DNA from: Brachypodium distachyon
Taxonomy: Eukaryota; Streptophyta; Magnoliopsida; Poales; Poaceae
Reading direction: 5' to 3'
Assembly: GCF_000005505.3 (NCBI RefSeq)
Contig: NC_016131.3
Coordinates: 38,850,855-38,914,854 of the forward strand
Length of the DNA: 64,000 nucleotides
A model generated the notes under the pieces. That model saw only the letters and a list, made by a program, of their open reading frames with translations, was not told where the DNA came from and ran no database searches. Below, piece after piece: positions 36,226 through 50,815 of this stretch. The position numbers were made by a program, and so were the translations under genes. Positions within the stretch are counted from its first letter, which is position 1, and each line of letters opens with the position of its first letter.

Positions 36226-36338
36226 CTTTCCCCGTCACATATTAAGTGACTTTTTATTACATGTATCTAGACGTTGTTTAGGCATAAATACATTCATATT
36301 TGGATAATTTTGAGTCACTTAACATGGGACGGATTGAG
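36226..36338. mobile_element. Degenerate Stowaway MITE
   Basis: The ends have drifted (CTTTCCCCGTCACATATTAA on the left), but the 113-bp length, TA flanks and inner ACATGTATCTAGACG stretch match the other copies in the window. Confidence 0.75.
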
Positions 36339-36493
36339 TATTTGGACGTTCAAACCTATATTGGTATGTTTTGATTTAAAAAAATCCACCTTAAAAGTTA
36401 CAACAAGATAATATATGAAACTAACACCCTCCTAGTAACACGTTACCACGTGGTAACTTCATACAAAACAAGACAGGACGTGGTAACTTCATA

Positions 36494-36602
36494 CTCCGTT
36501 TCATAATTCTTGTCGAAATATTACATGTATCTAGACTCTTTGTAGAAATAGATACATTCATATTTGAGCAAATTTTAGACAAAAATTATAGGATGGAGGG
36601 AG
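36494..36602. mobile_element. Stowaway MITE
   Basis: It starts CTCCGTTTCATAATTCTTGT and ends GGATGGAGGGAG, with TA on both sides. It is inverted relative to the copy at 37647. Confidence 0.85.
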
Positions 36603-37355
36603 TACAAAACAGGATGAGAACGACACAGGGTGCCACTGTCCTCTGATCCAGCAAGCCAAATCTTAGTTTTCACAAGATTAGACCATAAGACGTGGAGGTT
36701 GAGCAAGGCTTTCACCTGTAACGCCGCGATCAACACTCACAAACAATCTGCACATGCCGGTCCGACATAGAATCGCAGTGTCCTGCCACACGACAGGCGC
36801 ACGGCGCTTGCCAGCCCGCACCGCCACAACGCCCCACCACCGACAACGGTTTATTACTAAGTGAAAAAAAAGGACGATCAGTTCACAAAATATTGTTACT
36901 AGTTTGATATTTAATCACGCAGAGTTAAATACATACATAAAGAAAAATCAAAACCGGCAAAGTGTGCAATGTCCCACGCTAGAACGATGATAATGTGCCA
37001 AGCTGGTAAACCCTAGACCAACAGTCGGCCTATAGGGTGCAGCTACAAAATCATTAATTAGGCTCTATACAAGGTACAGAGGCTGAATAATCATGTTTCA
37101 TGAACAGTATTTCCTCCAAAAAGACATACGACAAAACCAAGGGAGCTTGCTTCGCTCTTCAACTTCACTGTAGCGAGCTGCAATATTCTGCGTGTAGCGA
37201 GGAATTCCGGATTATTGCGTCCGATATCTATTGCTGTGTTAACAACCCTATGTGATTCTACAAATACAGGCTATTAGTGATGTCCTAACCCATCATTCGA
37301 GAACAAATGGACATATAAAATGGAACAAAAATTTGTTTCCTCTGCCCTAGAAGAA

Positions 37356-40300
37356 TCACTCTGGGCTCTTAGTGGCCTTGTGTGAATTTACAAGCTGCAT
37401 CTGTACATCCTGCGAGACAGTGTTGTGCTCCATATACTCCATCGTAAATTCACCTTTTCCCTGCAGGATGAATTTAATGTTACATTTTTAACATGTGCAC
37501 TATATCACATCCAGGACAAATCTTAGTTTTCTTCACAATTTTGGAACAAAACAGCATGTACTTTATTGAAAAGGAATCTACCCATATGTGCATAAATCAC
37601 TATTTTCATCATATAATAGTAGATCGAACATAGCTGCTGCCGACTACTCCCTCCGTTCCATAATTCTTGTCTCAAATTTGCCCAAAAATGGATGTATCTA
37701 TTCTAAAAATGTGTCTAGATACATGTAAGATTTCGACAAGAATTATGGAACGGAGGGAGTACTTTGCAAATATGCCGAGCAAAGCGCATCTAAAATGAAG
37801 ATGCTTTCAAACAAATGTTCTGTATATACAAGTAGATAAAGATCATATAGATTTAGACACAAGAATAAAATTTGACCTGTGTCATTGAACGAAGTGCTGT
37901 TGAATATCCAAACATATTGTTTAGCGGAACCTGAAAGAGAGGACAAAGGCTTAGATCACGAATTCCACAAACAATACAGCGAGTAACTAGCCTAGAAGCG
38001 AAACTTGAATTACGCAATGTACCTACTCCTCGTATACAGTCTAACGGTGTGTCTATTGTAGTGTTTAATAGGAGTATACAAAAAAGATAAAAAGTTCAAA
38101 AGTGAAATTCACTTTGCTAAATGTAGCCCTAGTTGTCAATGTAGATTAAAACAGTCCCCAGACCTGTCACCCACTCACCAATCATCACTAGAAAAGTTAC
38201 AGTAAAAGTTACGTGGGTGGTGTTTCAATGTGTTCTCCTATTCCTATTGCAGCTGTTCACTGAAAAATCTCTAGAAGTTATAGAAAATCAAAATCACCAG
38301 TCCCTAACTACAACCATTCCTAACCACTAACCACCTTCAAATCTGCCAATTTTATCACAAGCCAAATACAAGCAACACTAGTGCTTTCCATGCTATAAGA
38401 AGCAAGAAGAAACTGGAAGGAACAAGGCTTACATGGCATACTACAACTGTGTCATCGCCTTCCTGATCATTTCCAACAATAATACCTTTTCTCCTGTGTT
38501 TCCACATAATGCAAAAGAAAATGGAGTTAGTATGGATTGAACGATCAGTGTACAAAATGCAAATTCCATAACACCCAGACTCAATTTGCCAAAACATCAC
38601 CAAGTTTGTCACTACCAGACCATGGTATTCTGCCAAACTATGGTTATCTTATAAAGTAAATTGATGCAAGTGTCTGTTTTTCTTGGGTAGGGAAAGTGCA
38701 TTAGGCATGACATCATATATCATGTGCTAACCATACATTTCAGTACAACAACAGCTTGTTGAGATCAAACACTCACTTGTTCATGTCCCCAGTTACTGTG
38801 CCCTGAAACTCTGTTGGAACTTTTAGTTCCACCTTCATCACGGGTTCTAGTATTACAGGTTTAGCAGCAGTGTAACACTGAAACAAGGAAGAACAAATTC
38901 ATGAACAACGCTTACATTCAAATTGTACTAGTGTGACCATTCACTAGAAATGCAATTTGTACCCTAAAGAAGGTGACTAGGCTCACCTGTCTAAAAGCAT
39001 AGATAGCAGCTAGCTTAAAAGCAAGCTCACTGGAATCCACTGCATGTGAAGCCCCATCGGTCAGCGTAATCCGGATATTCTCAACTGGATGCCCTATCAA
39101 TGAACCCCTAGAGTAGGTAGCATGGAAACATATGTTATCACTCTGCAAAAAAATGTGAAATAGCTTAACTACTGGGGAAGAGATGGACTCACGAATTGCA
39201 AGCTTCCTTAAAACCCTTCTCGATTGCTGGTATGAAGTTGGACGGAATCGCTTGTCCAATAATCATGTTATCAAATTCGAACTTACCGTCAGAACCTGAT
39301 GGAAGAGGTTCAATATACCTGCATATTGATGCTTGTCACGATAACTCCAAACGAATTTATTCACATAACCAAATCTCCGGTATGGTAAACCGGGAGTATC
39401 ACTTTTCAAATCAAATTTGGCAGATCTGAAACCAATTCGCACGTTTACAATATAATAAACCTTAAGAAGATAGATCAATTTTGCAATACATTTGTGGCAG
39501 CACGCGTAGGAAGTATCAGGCAAAGATAGAAGGTACAGCCACCAAGTTTACTTGTTCGTATGGCATGTGGTGGTCGTTTGCATTTTGGGAAGCACTTAAA
39601 TTGTCCCATTTCAGGTGTATCAATGAGCTGAGACTTAAGAATGCCTTTTTTTTTGCCATAATACCAAAATCTTCAATCAGTAAAAAATCTCGTAACTAAT
39701 TACATCCCAAAATACAGCATAACACAGTGCAACAAAAACAAACTAGCCCATGATGACCAGGACACAAGTGTTTGCATTTTGTGTACACGTGCCTGTAGCC
39801 AAGGCCATTCGCCCTGTCTTGACTGAATTGTCTCAACTGTTGTGATGAGTACATCATTTAGAAGACTAAAAATAGTAAACGTGGGTTCAAGAAATCCAAG
39901 AGTTCTAAACACAAGATCTGATATAATATACTCCCTCCGTCCCATATTAATTGTCTCAAATTTGTCCAAATATGGATGTATCTAGGCCTAAAAAGCGTCT
40001 AGATACATGCAATATTTCGACAATTAATATGGGACGGAGGGAGTAGTAAACAAGAACAAAGAGTTCAGTTGATATGTAAAACTGTACATGTGTGCTAGAA
40101 AACTAGAGGCTATGGCCTCTATTCATACTATATGAAGCCCTTCACAGCTGAGCTACAAATCATAACCATCCTTTAAATGTAGGATCATATTACATGGGGA
40201 TTAAGCTTAAATTGATATTATACTGCTGAACGACTAAAGAAAACATGACATTATCAAACTGACAAGCTTAAAGGGTAAGTATTCTAGAACTGTGAGAGTA

Positions 40301-43300
40301 AAAGTAGCAAAACAAGAATTTGCTTCCACTCAACACTTGATATTTGGTGTTAAGTGTTCCTATATCTCCATTTGGGAAAGCATTAACTTTTCGGAAGTGA
40401 ACAAACTGAGATAAAAGCAAGTAACAGATATTAATTTCCAATAAATAATCTAATATGTATGAACTTACCCACATACTCGTCCATATTGACCTTGACCGCC
40501 AGATTGCTTTTTGTGCAAGTAATCAAACTCAGCACGCTGAGTGATAGTTTCCCTGAAGTTCACACGAGGTTTCCCAACCTTTGCATCAACCTACATGAGA
40601 GACACACCTATTAGATTTATTGAAAAAATTAACAGCTTCAACTGTATGGCCAGTTAGTCAGACGTATGGTGCAGTTGATGAAAATGGTCGACAAGAATGC
40701 ATATAACATAAGTAAGCTCAATCAGGCAGCCAGGCAGCAATATTTCTGAACTTTGAAATACTAAAATGTAGTGCTCAGTAGGACACGAGGACAATTATAG
40801 ATGAACATGCAGGCTATCTGGGTTTAGTGTGATCAAACCAATATTACAGGAAATGTCAATGAGGCGCTGCACCATAGCAACCCATGACAGCAACCAACCA
40901 TATTTCCTTCAGGACTCTGGCTTCACACCATATCTATGGACTGGACACCTCACTCAGGCGAGAGCAGACAGCAGACACAACACCCACTTGCAAGGGACAC
41001 TCGTGTAGCGCAGTAGAGGCACTCCTACAGACACTGTAGTGCTTTTTTTTTCCTTTCGCTTTCTTCAGCACCTTTCTTTTCCTTTTAAATCAGAACACCA
41101 GAACAGTAGCGAAGAACTTCTAGTCTAGTTTTTTCTGCATCACTTACTGTTAGTACTATGTACTCTCTGAATCAAAATGGACCTAGTGGTGCACAGAATT
41201 TCGACAGATTTGAAGCCACCATTCTTGAGTTTACGAACCACTCTTCACTAGCCAGATTTAGAAGCAGTGATATTTAAAGATGATGATTTTCAGTGTCTTA
41301 CCACGCAGCTAAGCCACCACCTAATCTCATGCCTGCTGCCGCAGTATTTCTATAGCATGGTCACGTACTTACATATATGCAATTCATTTATTTATTTTGC
41401 GTGTGTTACGAAGAATTAGAGATGGAGAACATTCATTGGATGTTGCTCTCTTGAAAATAAGGTTGCCTCAACTCTATCTGTTGAATTTGGTATCTCGATA
41501 TTATAATTTTTGTTGAAATCTAATATCTGAACCATCTGTGACTGTTGATAGGAAGGCACCTTGCTGCAGCTCGCCCAATGGCAGTTAAAACATTGTGGTG
41601 ATATGGTTTTCCCAGCAAAATGAACATTGCAGTGATAAGGGGGGGGAGGGGGGGGGGTAACTTTTAGTTTTAGAATCAATGAAATCAAAATCTGCTAACA
41701 AGACACTTACAATGACGTTTTAGGTCTTATATTTACGACACAGCACACAACAGCTAATTACAGCATGCAACCAGCAGGTGATTGGCCGCATGCAAGCCAG
41801 GTAATTATGGCATGCTCGCGGCAGATGATTCGCTGCATGGGGAAGAGACGCAGTAAAAAGCGCGACCTGCACGCATGACTCTTGAAGCGAAACGTTTCCA
41901 GCCAGGCTAGGTAGCTATTTACCGCCGCTTTTAATTCTTCCATGGTATTAGAGATTTCTCTAAAACGACACTTAAATTGGGAAGGAGGGAGTACAATAAA
42001 ATTTTGAAACATCACCATATACAAAATGATCTAGACTGACAACATTCAAATTGAAAACGATGCTACAATCTTCACTGCTTTCAGAACAATACATGTTTAC
42101 ATTTTTCTAACATACTACAGCTATAGACATTCATGATCAATGTACCCCCTCAGAGAACTTTGTTGACCTAAAACATAACTTATGAACATGTACAATGATA
42201 AGAAAATATGTGAGGACAGAACTAGACATACCTTAATACGAGTGCAAAAACTGGACGTGAATGATCTTTCCACTGCCAAGAGCAAAACAGATTTGACTGT
42301 TTTACTCTACGAGGACAATACCCACGCTTTGCTATGGATTGCCAAACTAAACTACTATATATGTCCAAGATCTGTGTGCCGTCCATGCCAAATCAGAACA
42401 ACCATATACCCTCACATTGCAACCGTTTGTGCCAAATCTAACATACATGTTGCGTAACCAAAGGTGGACGGACCACTGACATCTTTATAGGAGTAAGGAT
42501 TATATTGTGGAAGATATGTACTTCTGAGTCAAATTTTGGATTATCTGGCTCACACAGAAAATAATACTCCCTCCGTCCCATATTAAGTGACTCAAATTTG
42601 TCCAAATATGGATGTATCTATACCAAAAAAGCGTCTAGATACATGTAATATTTCGTCACTTAATATGGGACGGAGGGAGTAGAAAGGTTTGGCTGGATGA
42701 CAAGGGCATCGATTTCCTTAAAAATTATACTCTTTCCTTCCCAAAATATAAGGCATAGATATTTTTTCCTTGGTCAAACTTTTTTATGTTTGACCAAGTT
42801 TATAAAAAAATACCAACATCTATAATACCAAACCAGTATCGTAGATGTCAATATTTTTGCTATAAAATTGGTCAAACTTAGAAATGTTGACTTAGTACAA
42901 CATCTATATGCCTTATACTTTGGGAAGGAGGGAGTAACAATTTATCTATCCTCACATAGCAAGTTTTTAGTAAAGTTAACAGAGATCCATGTATAGATGT
43001 GCTTTTGCCCAAATAGACAAGGAAACCAAGTATTTCCTTGAACTAATTGTTTTTGTACCTTGTACTCTCTCCTGATGCGTTCAACATAGATGTCCAAATG
43101 CAACTCACCCATACCAGAAATGATTGTCTGCAAACATGATTTATGCTTTAGAAACTTGACGAGGATAGAAATTAAACAACTTAATAGATAGCACAGCAAA
43201 CCTGTCCACTCTCTGGATCCAGACCTACACGGAAAGTGGGATCTTCTCTCTGGAATCGATTCAGGGCTTTCGAAAACTGAAATATCAACGTAGTAAAATT

Positions 43301-46300
43301 AGACGAAGCATTTCAGATATCAAAATTAAATACAACACATGGACAAAAAAACAGATCCGTTACTTGTCCACCAGAATCTTTAGATATCGGGTTAACAGCC
43401 AAGGACATCACAGGTTCAGGGACATTCATTGAAGTCATAGTATATTTGACCGACCCGTCTGTAAATGTATCACCTGTTGATGCAAAAGGTGGGAAATCAG
43501 GCACTGAAGAAGTATGGCACATAAAAGACCTTGAATATTAAATTGCTAATCAATATACCTGATGCGCAATCAACACCAAACACAGCAACAATTTGTCCAG
43601 CATGCGCTTCTTGAATATCCTACATTGACCACCAAATATTGAGATACTGCCCCATAAATTGGTTTTGCGATCTTGATCCGATCAAACAGCTACTGCTAAA
43701 GAGATAATTTCAAATAAGAAGCATCTTACCTCCATCTCATTGGAGTGCATCCTTACCAAACGAGGAACCTACAAAAAGTTAACAACAGTTAGATCAGCGA
43801 AGGAAAACCTTTTAGCATTATCCAACACCAATCAAAAGTCAAGGCAGAAATCTAACAAATTGAAGGCATCTAATGTTTTCTAAATATAATTGATATAGTT
43901 TATACACACATTTCGACAAGAATTACAGCAGTTTCGCAGTGATGTAGCATAGTACTCCCTCCGATCCATAATAAGTGTCACATATTTTGTACCAAATTAG
44001 TACAAAGTTCTACTAAATCTGACACTAATTATGGATCGGAGGGAGCATACTATTTAAAGAGTGCAACTATACAGACTCATTTAATAGTTTAATACTTAGT
44101 TACTTACAATAGAAGCAAAAACTGCAATACGGAGTATTAGCAATTTAAAAGTAAAAGAATGCTAATATGCAACATTCTTTTTGGAAACAATTTTGGAAAT
44201 TACGAACTTTCAATGAAAAAATAAAAACTTTGATAGTGAAATTTTAATTAAATATTATCCTTAAACTCTGTATTCAAATATTTCATAATTTAACTAAACA
44301 ATATTGAAACTAATGACCCAATAAAAAGAAGTAGAAGTAGATGGCAAAATTTAGGAAGGAAGCTTCAAAATCATAATTATATGTTTGACAGAAAGCTTGA
44401 AAATCATCAAACATTAAATATTAAGAAGACCAAATATTTCAAATGTTGGACTAGAAGCTTGAAAACAAAATATTAAACATTAATAAGGAAAAACAAAAAT
44501 ATTCAAATTATAAATTTAAAGTAGATAATCCTCTACTTTCGATCTTTGGTTTGACTCTCAATATTTTAATTCCAAATTTTCAGTACTAGTTAAAATACAG
44601 TACAATTCAGAAATTTGTCACTTATAGTAGGAATTGATGATGTTCTGTAAAAATTCCAAATTTCAAACCAGGCACATGACATGCCATTTTGTGTTTCTGT
44701 CAAAAGATCTATTTTAATTTACCCAAAAAACAAATACTCCCTCCGTCCAACAAAAGATGTCTCAACTTTTACTAAATTTGAATGCATCTATACATTAAGT
44801 TATGTCTAGATGCATCCAAATTTTGACAAACTTGAGACATCCTTTATTGGACGGAGGGAGTATGCGATATTACACTTAACATACTGAAAAAATAGAAAAG
44901 GTAATATTTTACAAAAAATAGAAAGGGTAATAACCGGGCACACCATTATGTTTGATAGTGTGATCACAGCTGTGACAGCATGTGTTTGCTCAATCACATA
45001 GAATTTATAGCCCGCAATTAGAAGACTATCTTTTAGCCTTTTTCTCTCTGCCAGTTAAGTAAGCCCCTCTCTTTTCTTCACAGAATAATCAATCTATAGT
45101 AGTGTATGGACCCCCAACAGAGGAAATATTGGTATAGTCAATTTTTATGTTCTCGGCTCAAAGAACAATATGGAAACTACAACATAAATGGCCTTGCTGG
45201 GACTTGAGATTAAAAGCCTTCTTCCAAGAAAAAAGATCAAAAACCTTACTTTGATCTTTTTTCCTGTATTCACATTGTATATGAAATCACCTTTCCGTAT
45301 CACACCATCGTAGATTCTATCCAGGCAGTAAGAATGATTAGTTAGGAAATAAAGTAAACACAGTAACAAATTATGATAATGCAACAAAATCAGTTTCTAC
45401 AAGAGCCATAATCACCTTAGATATGTCAACTGACCAAAGCGGCCTTCCTCAAGCTTAAATGCTAATGCTACAAGAGGCCCAGCTGGCGTTCCACCCAATA
45501 AGACCTAGCCATCAAACCAGGTGGTAATTTATTACGAGGAAGCGTAGTATTAACAAAAAGAAGAACTTCGTTATTCAAAACAGCAAGCTATGGTACAATC
45601 ATTCGTTAATCACAGAAACCTTCTCTCTACGTTACATATTGTTTTCCATCTCTCTTCACTTCCACTTTGTAAGATGAGTGGAGGAAGAGGAAAACTGGAG
45701 AAGTGACAAAAAAAGTGCATAAAGCAAAATGATTTCACAAGAGTTACTCTATCCAATAGACTGCGTTGATTTTATTCTACCTTCTCTTCTGATTTGTTTT
45801 GGTCGAGGGCGTAGTTTTCAACTTCCGCTGGACAAGGTAGATAGTCAAGCACACCATTAAGAAGAGGTTGAACACCCTATAAAACCAGTAAAAAGATAAA
45901 AATAAATGTTAGCTTGAAACATCCAACAATTAATTTGTTGAGTACTACACTGTTCGCAACTTAGTATTAAGGATATGGCTGCCAAATTGCAGGTGCTTGC
46001 ACAAACGTTCTAACTCGAGAGCACTCATACTAACTGCAAACAATTTTATCCCCTCTCGTGTTAAGAGAGAATTACGGATAAACTTTCTCAAAATTGCTGA
46101 CTCATTCGTGCAGTTTTAATTTCAGTTTACCATCTTTACTTTTGACTTAGTGTAGACTGTACGTGTATTCTACATTTGGCACTTCCACCCATATTTTGAA
46201 ATAATTTGTAATCACTAGTACCAAATGTATAGTTGAAAACTTTGAAACGATATTAGGAATTAATATGCACACAGTACAACAGTAAAGGTAAATTGCGAAG

Positions 46301-49300
46301 AATTAAACTGAAACAAGAACTACAGGAAGAAAATTGTTGTTCTGTAGATAGAGAGGGTAATACACAATTTTGCAAGAATGAAATCCGTGAGGTAGTACAA
46401 TTCCCTATTGTTCTTGTAAAACAGAACATGATTATAGTGACAAGAGAACTTTCAAAATTCTATCAAGTTTGGCACTTACTCTCATAAATATGTACGAACT
46501 TATTTTTGATAAAAGAAACTGCAACTAAATAAAAAGAACCAGATAATTAATAAAAAAATACATCCATGGACCTTATTTTTGAATGCACTTCCCATGTATA
46601 CTGGTATGAACTTGCGTGCTACTGTTGCTCTTCGGATAGCAGCCTGGTCAAAAAGAAAAATTAAGATGCCAGAAGGCATGAAACCAATTAAGAACTAAAA
46701 GATGAAGTTTATTGATATTATTACTGTTCAAAGAAAACTAATACAGTTACAAAATCAGGAAAGATATGATCAAGTAGATTTTGACCATAAGATTATGTCA
46801 ATCAATTTGCGATTGATGTCATATATATATAATAAAGTGCAAGTCTTATCACAATTTCAAACATATAAAGAAAATAGTCTCCATACTTTAAATATACAGA
46901 CCTTATATGATTTCCTAATATGTTTCTAAGAAAATTGGAGAATTTATCCTTCGTCATTCTGAAATGGACTATCTGGGTATAATGAAAAACACTAGCAATG
47001 GACCACAGTATTACTTTTCAACCAACAAAATTTACAGACATCACATCCATCACCAATCATGTTTACAGCTTTGACAAAATGTATGCTGGTGGTAGTCTTA
47101 AACATGATCAGCAGGTAAATTTAAATCATATGGACCACGGATTATTTTTCAACAAACAAAGCCCTACAGATCACATCCATTCAATAATAATTTTTACAGC
47201 TTTGATAAAAAGTATAACCATTTTAAACATCAACAGCTCGTAAAATATCATTTTTCGTCTTTACTTATCATTGACGGCATGCTCTAACCACTGACTTAGA
47301 AAAGAAATGCCCACTATGTAAGCATCAGAATGCATTCAACATGCCTACTTCAATTAGCAATAAATACAGTTTACTGAATCAAATTTTGCAAGTTCACTTC
47401 ACATTTGAAATACAAAATCAAGTATTAAAACCCCAAAGCAGGTCCATTTACACCCAGACGCAGTTTGGGACGTTGGTCCCATCAACATGGTGGCAAATTG
47501 TTACATCTGCAGTTAACATTACAAAAACAAAATTGCTACAGTAGTATGGTGGCACCGTAGTAAGTTAGCGTAAACAAAAATCTTCTCAATTGAACAAACT
47601 GATGAGCAATCAAAATCCTCAAAAAAATGAATTACTGCTATCATAGCATAGTTCGATGACATAAACAGCGCTGTTCATGGGGTGAAGTGTTCCTATTCTA
47701 TTTCTATGATGTAGCTATCAGCTGAAACAGTTTCCGATGGACTTTATGCTTTTATAGAGTAATTTCATGAAATGTTATATCCACACAACAATGATAAAAA
47801 CAACGGAAAATAACAAAAGAGGGTAAAAACTATCAGCCAAACAAATAGAATGATAGTGAGTTGAATGAACCTTAAGCTCATTAGCTGATATTGGCTCATC
47901 ATTGAGAAAAGCTTCGGCAAGCTGATCATCGACTTCTGAAACAACTTCAATAAGTTCACGTCTCTTGTCCGTGACTAAATCTTGCATGTTGGATGGGACA
48001 TCAGATGTAACGACATCCTGTCTGCACAATTAGAAATGATGTGTCATCAAAGATTCCAGGTAAGGTAAGCCCTCATGAGTCAAATGTTTGTAAAGAACAG
48101 GGACACACCCACTTCCACCCTCGAAATTATAAGCCTTCAACTCCACAAGATCCACAAGGCCCTCAAACTCCTCTTCTAATCCTATGGGCACTTGTAGAGC
48201 TGCACTGTGGTGCCGGAGTTTAGACCGAGCCTTGAATAGAACAAATAAAAGTTAACAAACAGCTAAGAAACCGATGACAACATATAACTGCAAGATGCCC
48301 TCGCCAGAACTAAAAAGAAATAACACATATCAGAGATAAATGGAAAGCCTACATAACACCAATACACTATATCCAAATAAAGCAACACTAGCATCAAAAT
48401 GCAAGTCTGGTCCACATTAAGCACTACAGTGCAAAGTAAAGTAGCAAAAAGTTGACTGTTGCTTCTTCAGAATTCAAATGCAATTGAAAGAGAATTGATT
48501 GTGACATATCCTTTTCAGTATTTAACAAGATAAGCATAGGTTACCTAGCACTACTATATTAGCATGGTATAACGAAGTGTGTCCTTGCAGAAATATATAT
48601 CTAATATACATGCCACATGGAATCAAATGACAAGACAGACTTTTATCCACTTCCACAGAGAGAAAAGGCTTGGGCAGCATGAAAAGAGATAAAAAAGCAT
48701 TTTGCATAAGCCTCTCACTCTTCAGAGAATCCTCACAAAGCATCACAATGTATAACCACAAAACCCAGCCTCATGCTCACCTGGTTAAGAACTTTCCATG
48801 GATCGGCTCCCATACGGTCTAACTTGTTAATAAATGCAACCCTTGGGATCTCATATCTTTTCATCTGTCGATCGACAGTAATCGATTGACTTTGTACGCC
48901 ACCGACACTACATAGCACAAGTATAGCACCATCAAGAACACGAAGGGCCCTTTCAACCTCAATGGTGAAATCCACGTGACCTGGGGTATCAATAATATTA
49001 ACCTGCACCCAAATATAACACGGGAATAGTGTAAGGTAGGCCCAAACAAAAGCATTACTCGGATAGGAGAACAGCTGAGATAGTGATCAAAATGCTTGTG
49101 GACATCACAACAGAAACTCAACTCGACAGTAACCCTGAAAGATATGTGGATCAAACGTTGAAACCCACTCCTTCAACACAAAACCAGACACTTAAAGAAG
49201 CAGGTTGGTTTAGCGTGAGTTCGCGCAGGTAACTCATTCAATTCAAGTGCAATGGAAGATATGTTGAGCAAAAATTGAAAACCACTCCTTTAGTTCTTTC

Positions 49301-50581
49301 AAATAGCCCACAGCCATCGAGCACTTACCATCCCACTCATAACAGCAGAGGATGATTTAATAAATGGTAATCTATGAAAAGCAATGGTGGCTTCTTCAGC
49401 ACCACTTGACCAAAAACGAAAGAATCTATGGTGGTGGCTGGTAACTTGTCCATGTTTCGCAGATTACATCCCTATCTTATGCAATTTGCCATCAGTCACA
49501 GGCATTCTCTGATCGTCCACTCATCATGGTGTTGATATAGTTAATGAGGCTTCTTCATTAGTGGCATCAACAATGATCGCTATTTTACAATGAAAAAACA
49601 TTCTACAACAATATCACACTCCTCTTAGTAACAAGTCTTAGTAACAACTTGCTGGAGGGTTGCTACTATTGACAAGATATTCTCTCTCCTCTAAGTAATG
49701 ACCTTAGTGACCACTTGTTGGGGATGCAAACGTACTACAGTTAAACATAATAGTTAAACACACCATATAGTAGTCAAACATGATATCCAGAAGAAATGAA
49801 CTTTGCTAGTTTCTTACCAAATATTGTTCAACAGATATACTTTTTAGCCTATTATCAAACGCATTATGCCTTTCTTACACATCAACTAATTAAGCTTCCA
49901 ACTGAGGAACCCTATGAGTTAAATTGTGAAAGAAGTTCATAGTAAAAATAATAAGTTATCTGTCTTGTAATGATTAACACAACGAGTTGAAAATTAACCC
50001 AAAATGAGGAACGGTGTGAGGTAACAGAGGACTATCTCACAGTTAAGCCATCGACTCAAGCCCGCTGCTTTTTCTTCTTTAACAAGCAACCAAATAACGG
50101 TGATCAAGGGATAAGATCAGAGAGATGTGAAGAAGTTAGAACATGAGAGATGAGGAGCGAAATGGACCTGATAGTCATTCCAGGTACAGTAGGTCGCGGC
50201 CGACTGGATGGTGATGCCCTTCTCGCGTTCGAGATCCATGGAGTCCATTTTTGCGCCGACGCCATCACGGCCACGCACCTCGTGGATCTCATGGATCCGG
50301 CCAGTGTAGTACAAGACCCGCTCCGTCAGTGTCGTCTTTCCGGAGTCGATGTGCGCGGATATCCCGATGTTCCGCATCCGATCCATGGACTCCCGCCACC
50401 GAGCCAACTCCTTGTCGTCTCCCCGTGCCCGCAGAGCCGACGCAGAGGACATTGCCCGTCGAGCCGATGCTGCTGCGGCCGCGGCTGCGGGCGTGGGCGC
50501 ATCGGTCAGGGGCTGCAGGAGTAGAGAGAAAGGGCGGAAGGAGCAGAGGAGGTGGGAGGCGGAACGACGGGCCATGGCCAT
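37356..50581 (-). CDS. MEFG: Elongation factor G, mitochondrial
   Basis: This GTPase drives ribosome translocation in mitochondria. Twenty exons with GT-AG borders join into 758 aa plus TGA (family about 750-770): 50168-50581, 48781-49002, 48109-48230, 47871-48021, 46572-46643, 45781-45876, 45416-45504, 45250-45316, 43730-43768, 43559-43619, 43364-43473, 43202-43276, 43059-43127, 40469-40590, 39193-39318, 38987-39107, 38777-38877, 38433-38493, 37877-37930, 37356-37460. The first 55 residues are rich in Ala, Arg and Ser with almost no acids, as in a mitochondrial presequence. The GTPase motifs are intact: AHIDSGKT (76-83), EREKGITI (118-125), DTPGH (143-147), NKLD (197-200). Later blocks [17 protein letters not shown] and [16 protein letters not shown] cover domains III-V. 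ATG 50581 sits in GCGGCGATGG; a second ATG 6 bases on is also possible. The gene has one GTPase reading frame throughout and shows no sign of decay. Confidence 0.97.
37647..37759. mobile_element. Stowaway MITE in EF-G intron
   Basis: CTCCCTCCGTTCCATAATTC and its inverted match, flanked by TA; 113 bp; a near twin of the copy at 3992-4104. It lies in the intron between the last two exons. Confidence 0.92.
39931..40043. mobile_element. Stowaway MITE in EF-G intron
   Basis: CTCCCTCCGTCCCATATTAA and the inverted match, TA on both sides; 113 bp. The arms are almost perfectly complementary, which suggests a young copy. Confidence 0.92.
42567..42679. mobile_element. Stowaway MITE in EF-G intron
   Basis: CTCCCTCCGTCCCATATTAA and the inverted match, TA flanks; 113 bp. 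Close to the copy at 39931, in the 2.5-kb intron 40591-43058. Confidence 0.92.
42730..42934. mobile_element. Stowaway-like MITE of a second subfamily in EF-G intron
   Basis: The ends CTCTTTCCTTCCCAAAATAT and CTTTGGGAAGGAGGGAG are inverted, TA flanks, 205 bp. The inner TTGGTCAAACTT motifs mark a subfamily different from the 113-bp copies. It lies 50 bp from one of those. Confidence 0.85.
43955..44045. mobile_element. Short Stowaway MITE in EF-G intron
   Basis: CTCCCTCCGATCCATAATAA and the inverted match; 91 bp; TA on the left, CA on the right, so one flank base has changed. Confidence 0.85.
44737..44860. mobile_element. Stowaway MITE in EF-G intron
   Basis: CTCCCTCCGTCCAACAAAAG and the inverted match, TA flanks; 124 bp. 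It sits in the same 1.5-kb intron as the copy at 43955. Confidence 0.9.
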
Positions 50582-50815
50582 CGCCGCTAGGAAATTCTCG
50601 GCGGCGGCGGAGGCGGCGGGTTTTGATCTCGTTGCACTAAAGCCCTAGGAGCTCGTCCAATAAACTCCTACAGTCCTGGCCTCTTCTCGAAAGAAAAAGA
50701 AAAAAAAACTCATAAGTACCTGTTGGGTCGAAGCAATAGCTGGCAGAAGTTAAACGGCCCTGCTAGCCCGTCACACAGCCCGTTTAGCATTCCCGCGGGG
50801 TGCTTGGCCGATTTA
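50582..50815 (-). promoter_or_regulatory. 5' flank of mitochondrial EF-G
   Basis: Only about 235 bp separate the EF-G start codon from the transposon at 50816. The minus strand contains TTTAGTGCAACG close to the start; no TATA box is evident. The core promoter probably lies here or extends into the element. Confidence 0.4.

Larger units (their letters stand above)
35441..37355. other. Intergenic spacer 3' of mitochondrial EF-G
   Basis: Contains two degenerate Stowaway copies (listed separately) and otherwise unassigned DNA. The EF-G 3' UTR should lie immediately below 37356. Confidence 0.4.

Noticed and set aside
41636..41660. Poly-G run in an EF-G intron
   Set aside because: A simple repeat; too short and isolated to call a structured element.
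50150..50648. Plus-strand ORFs of about 100-129 aa
   Set aside because: Antisense shadows of the first EF-G exon.
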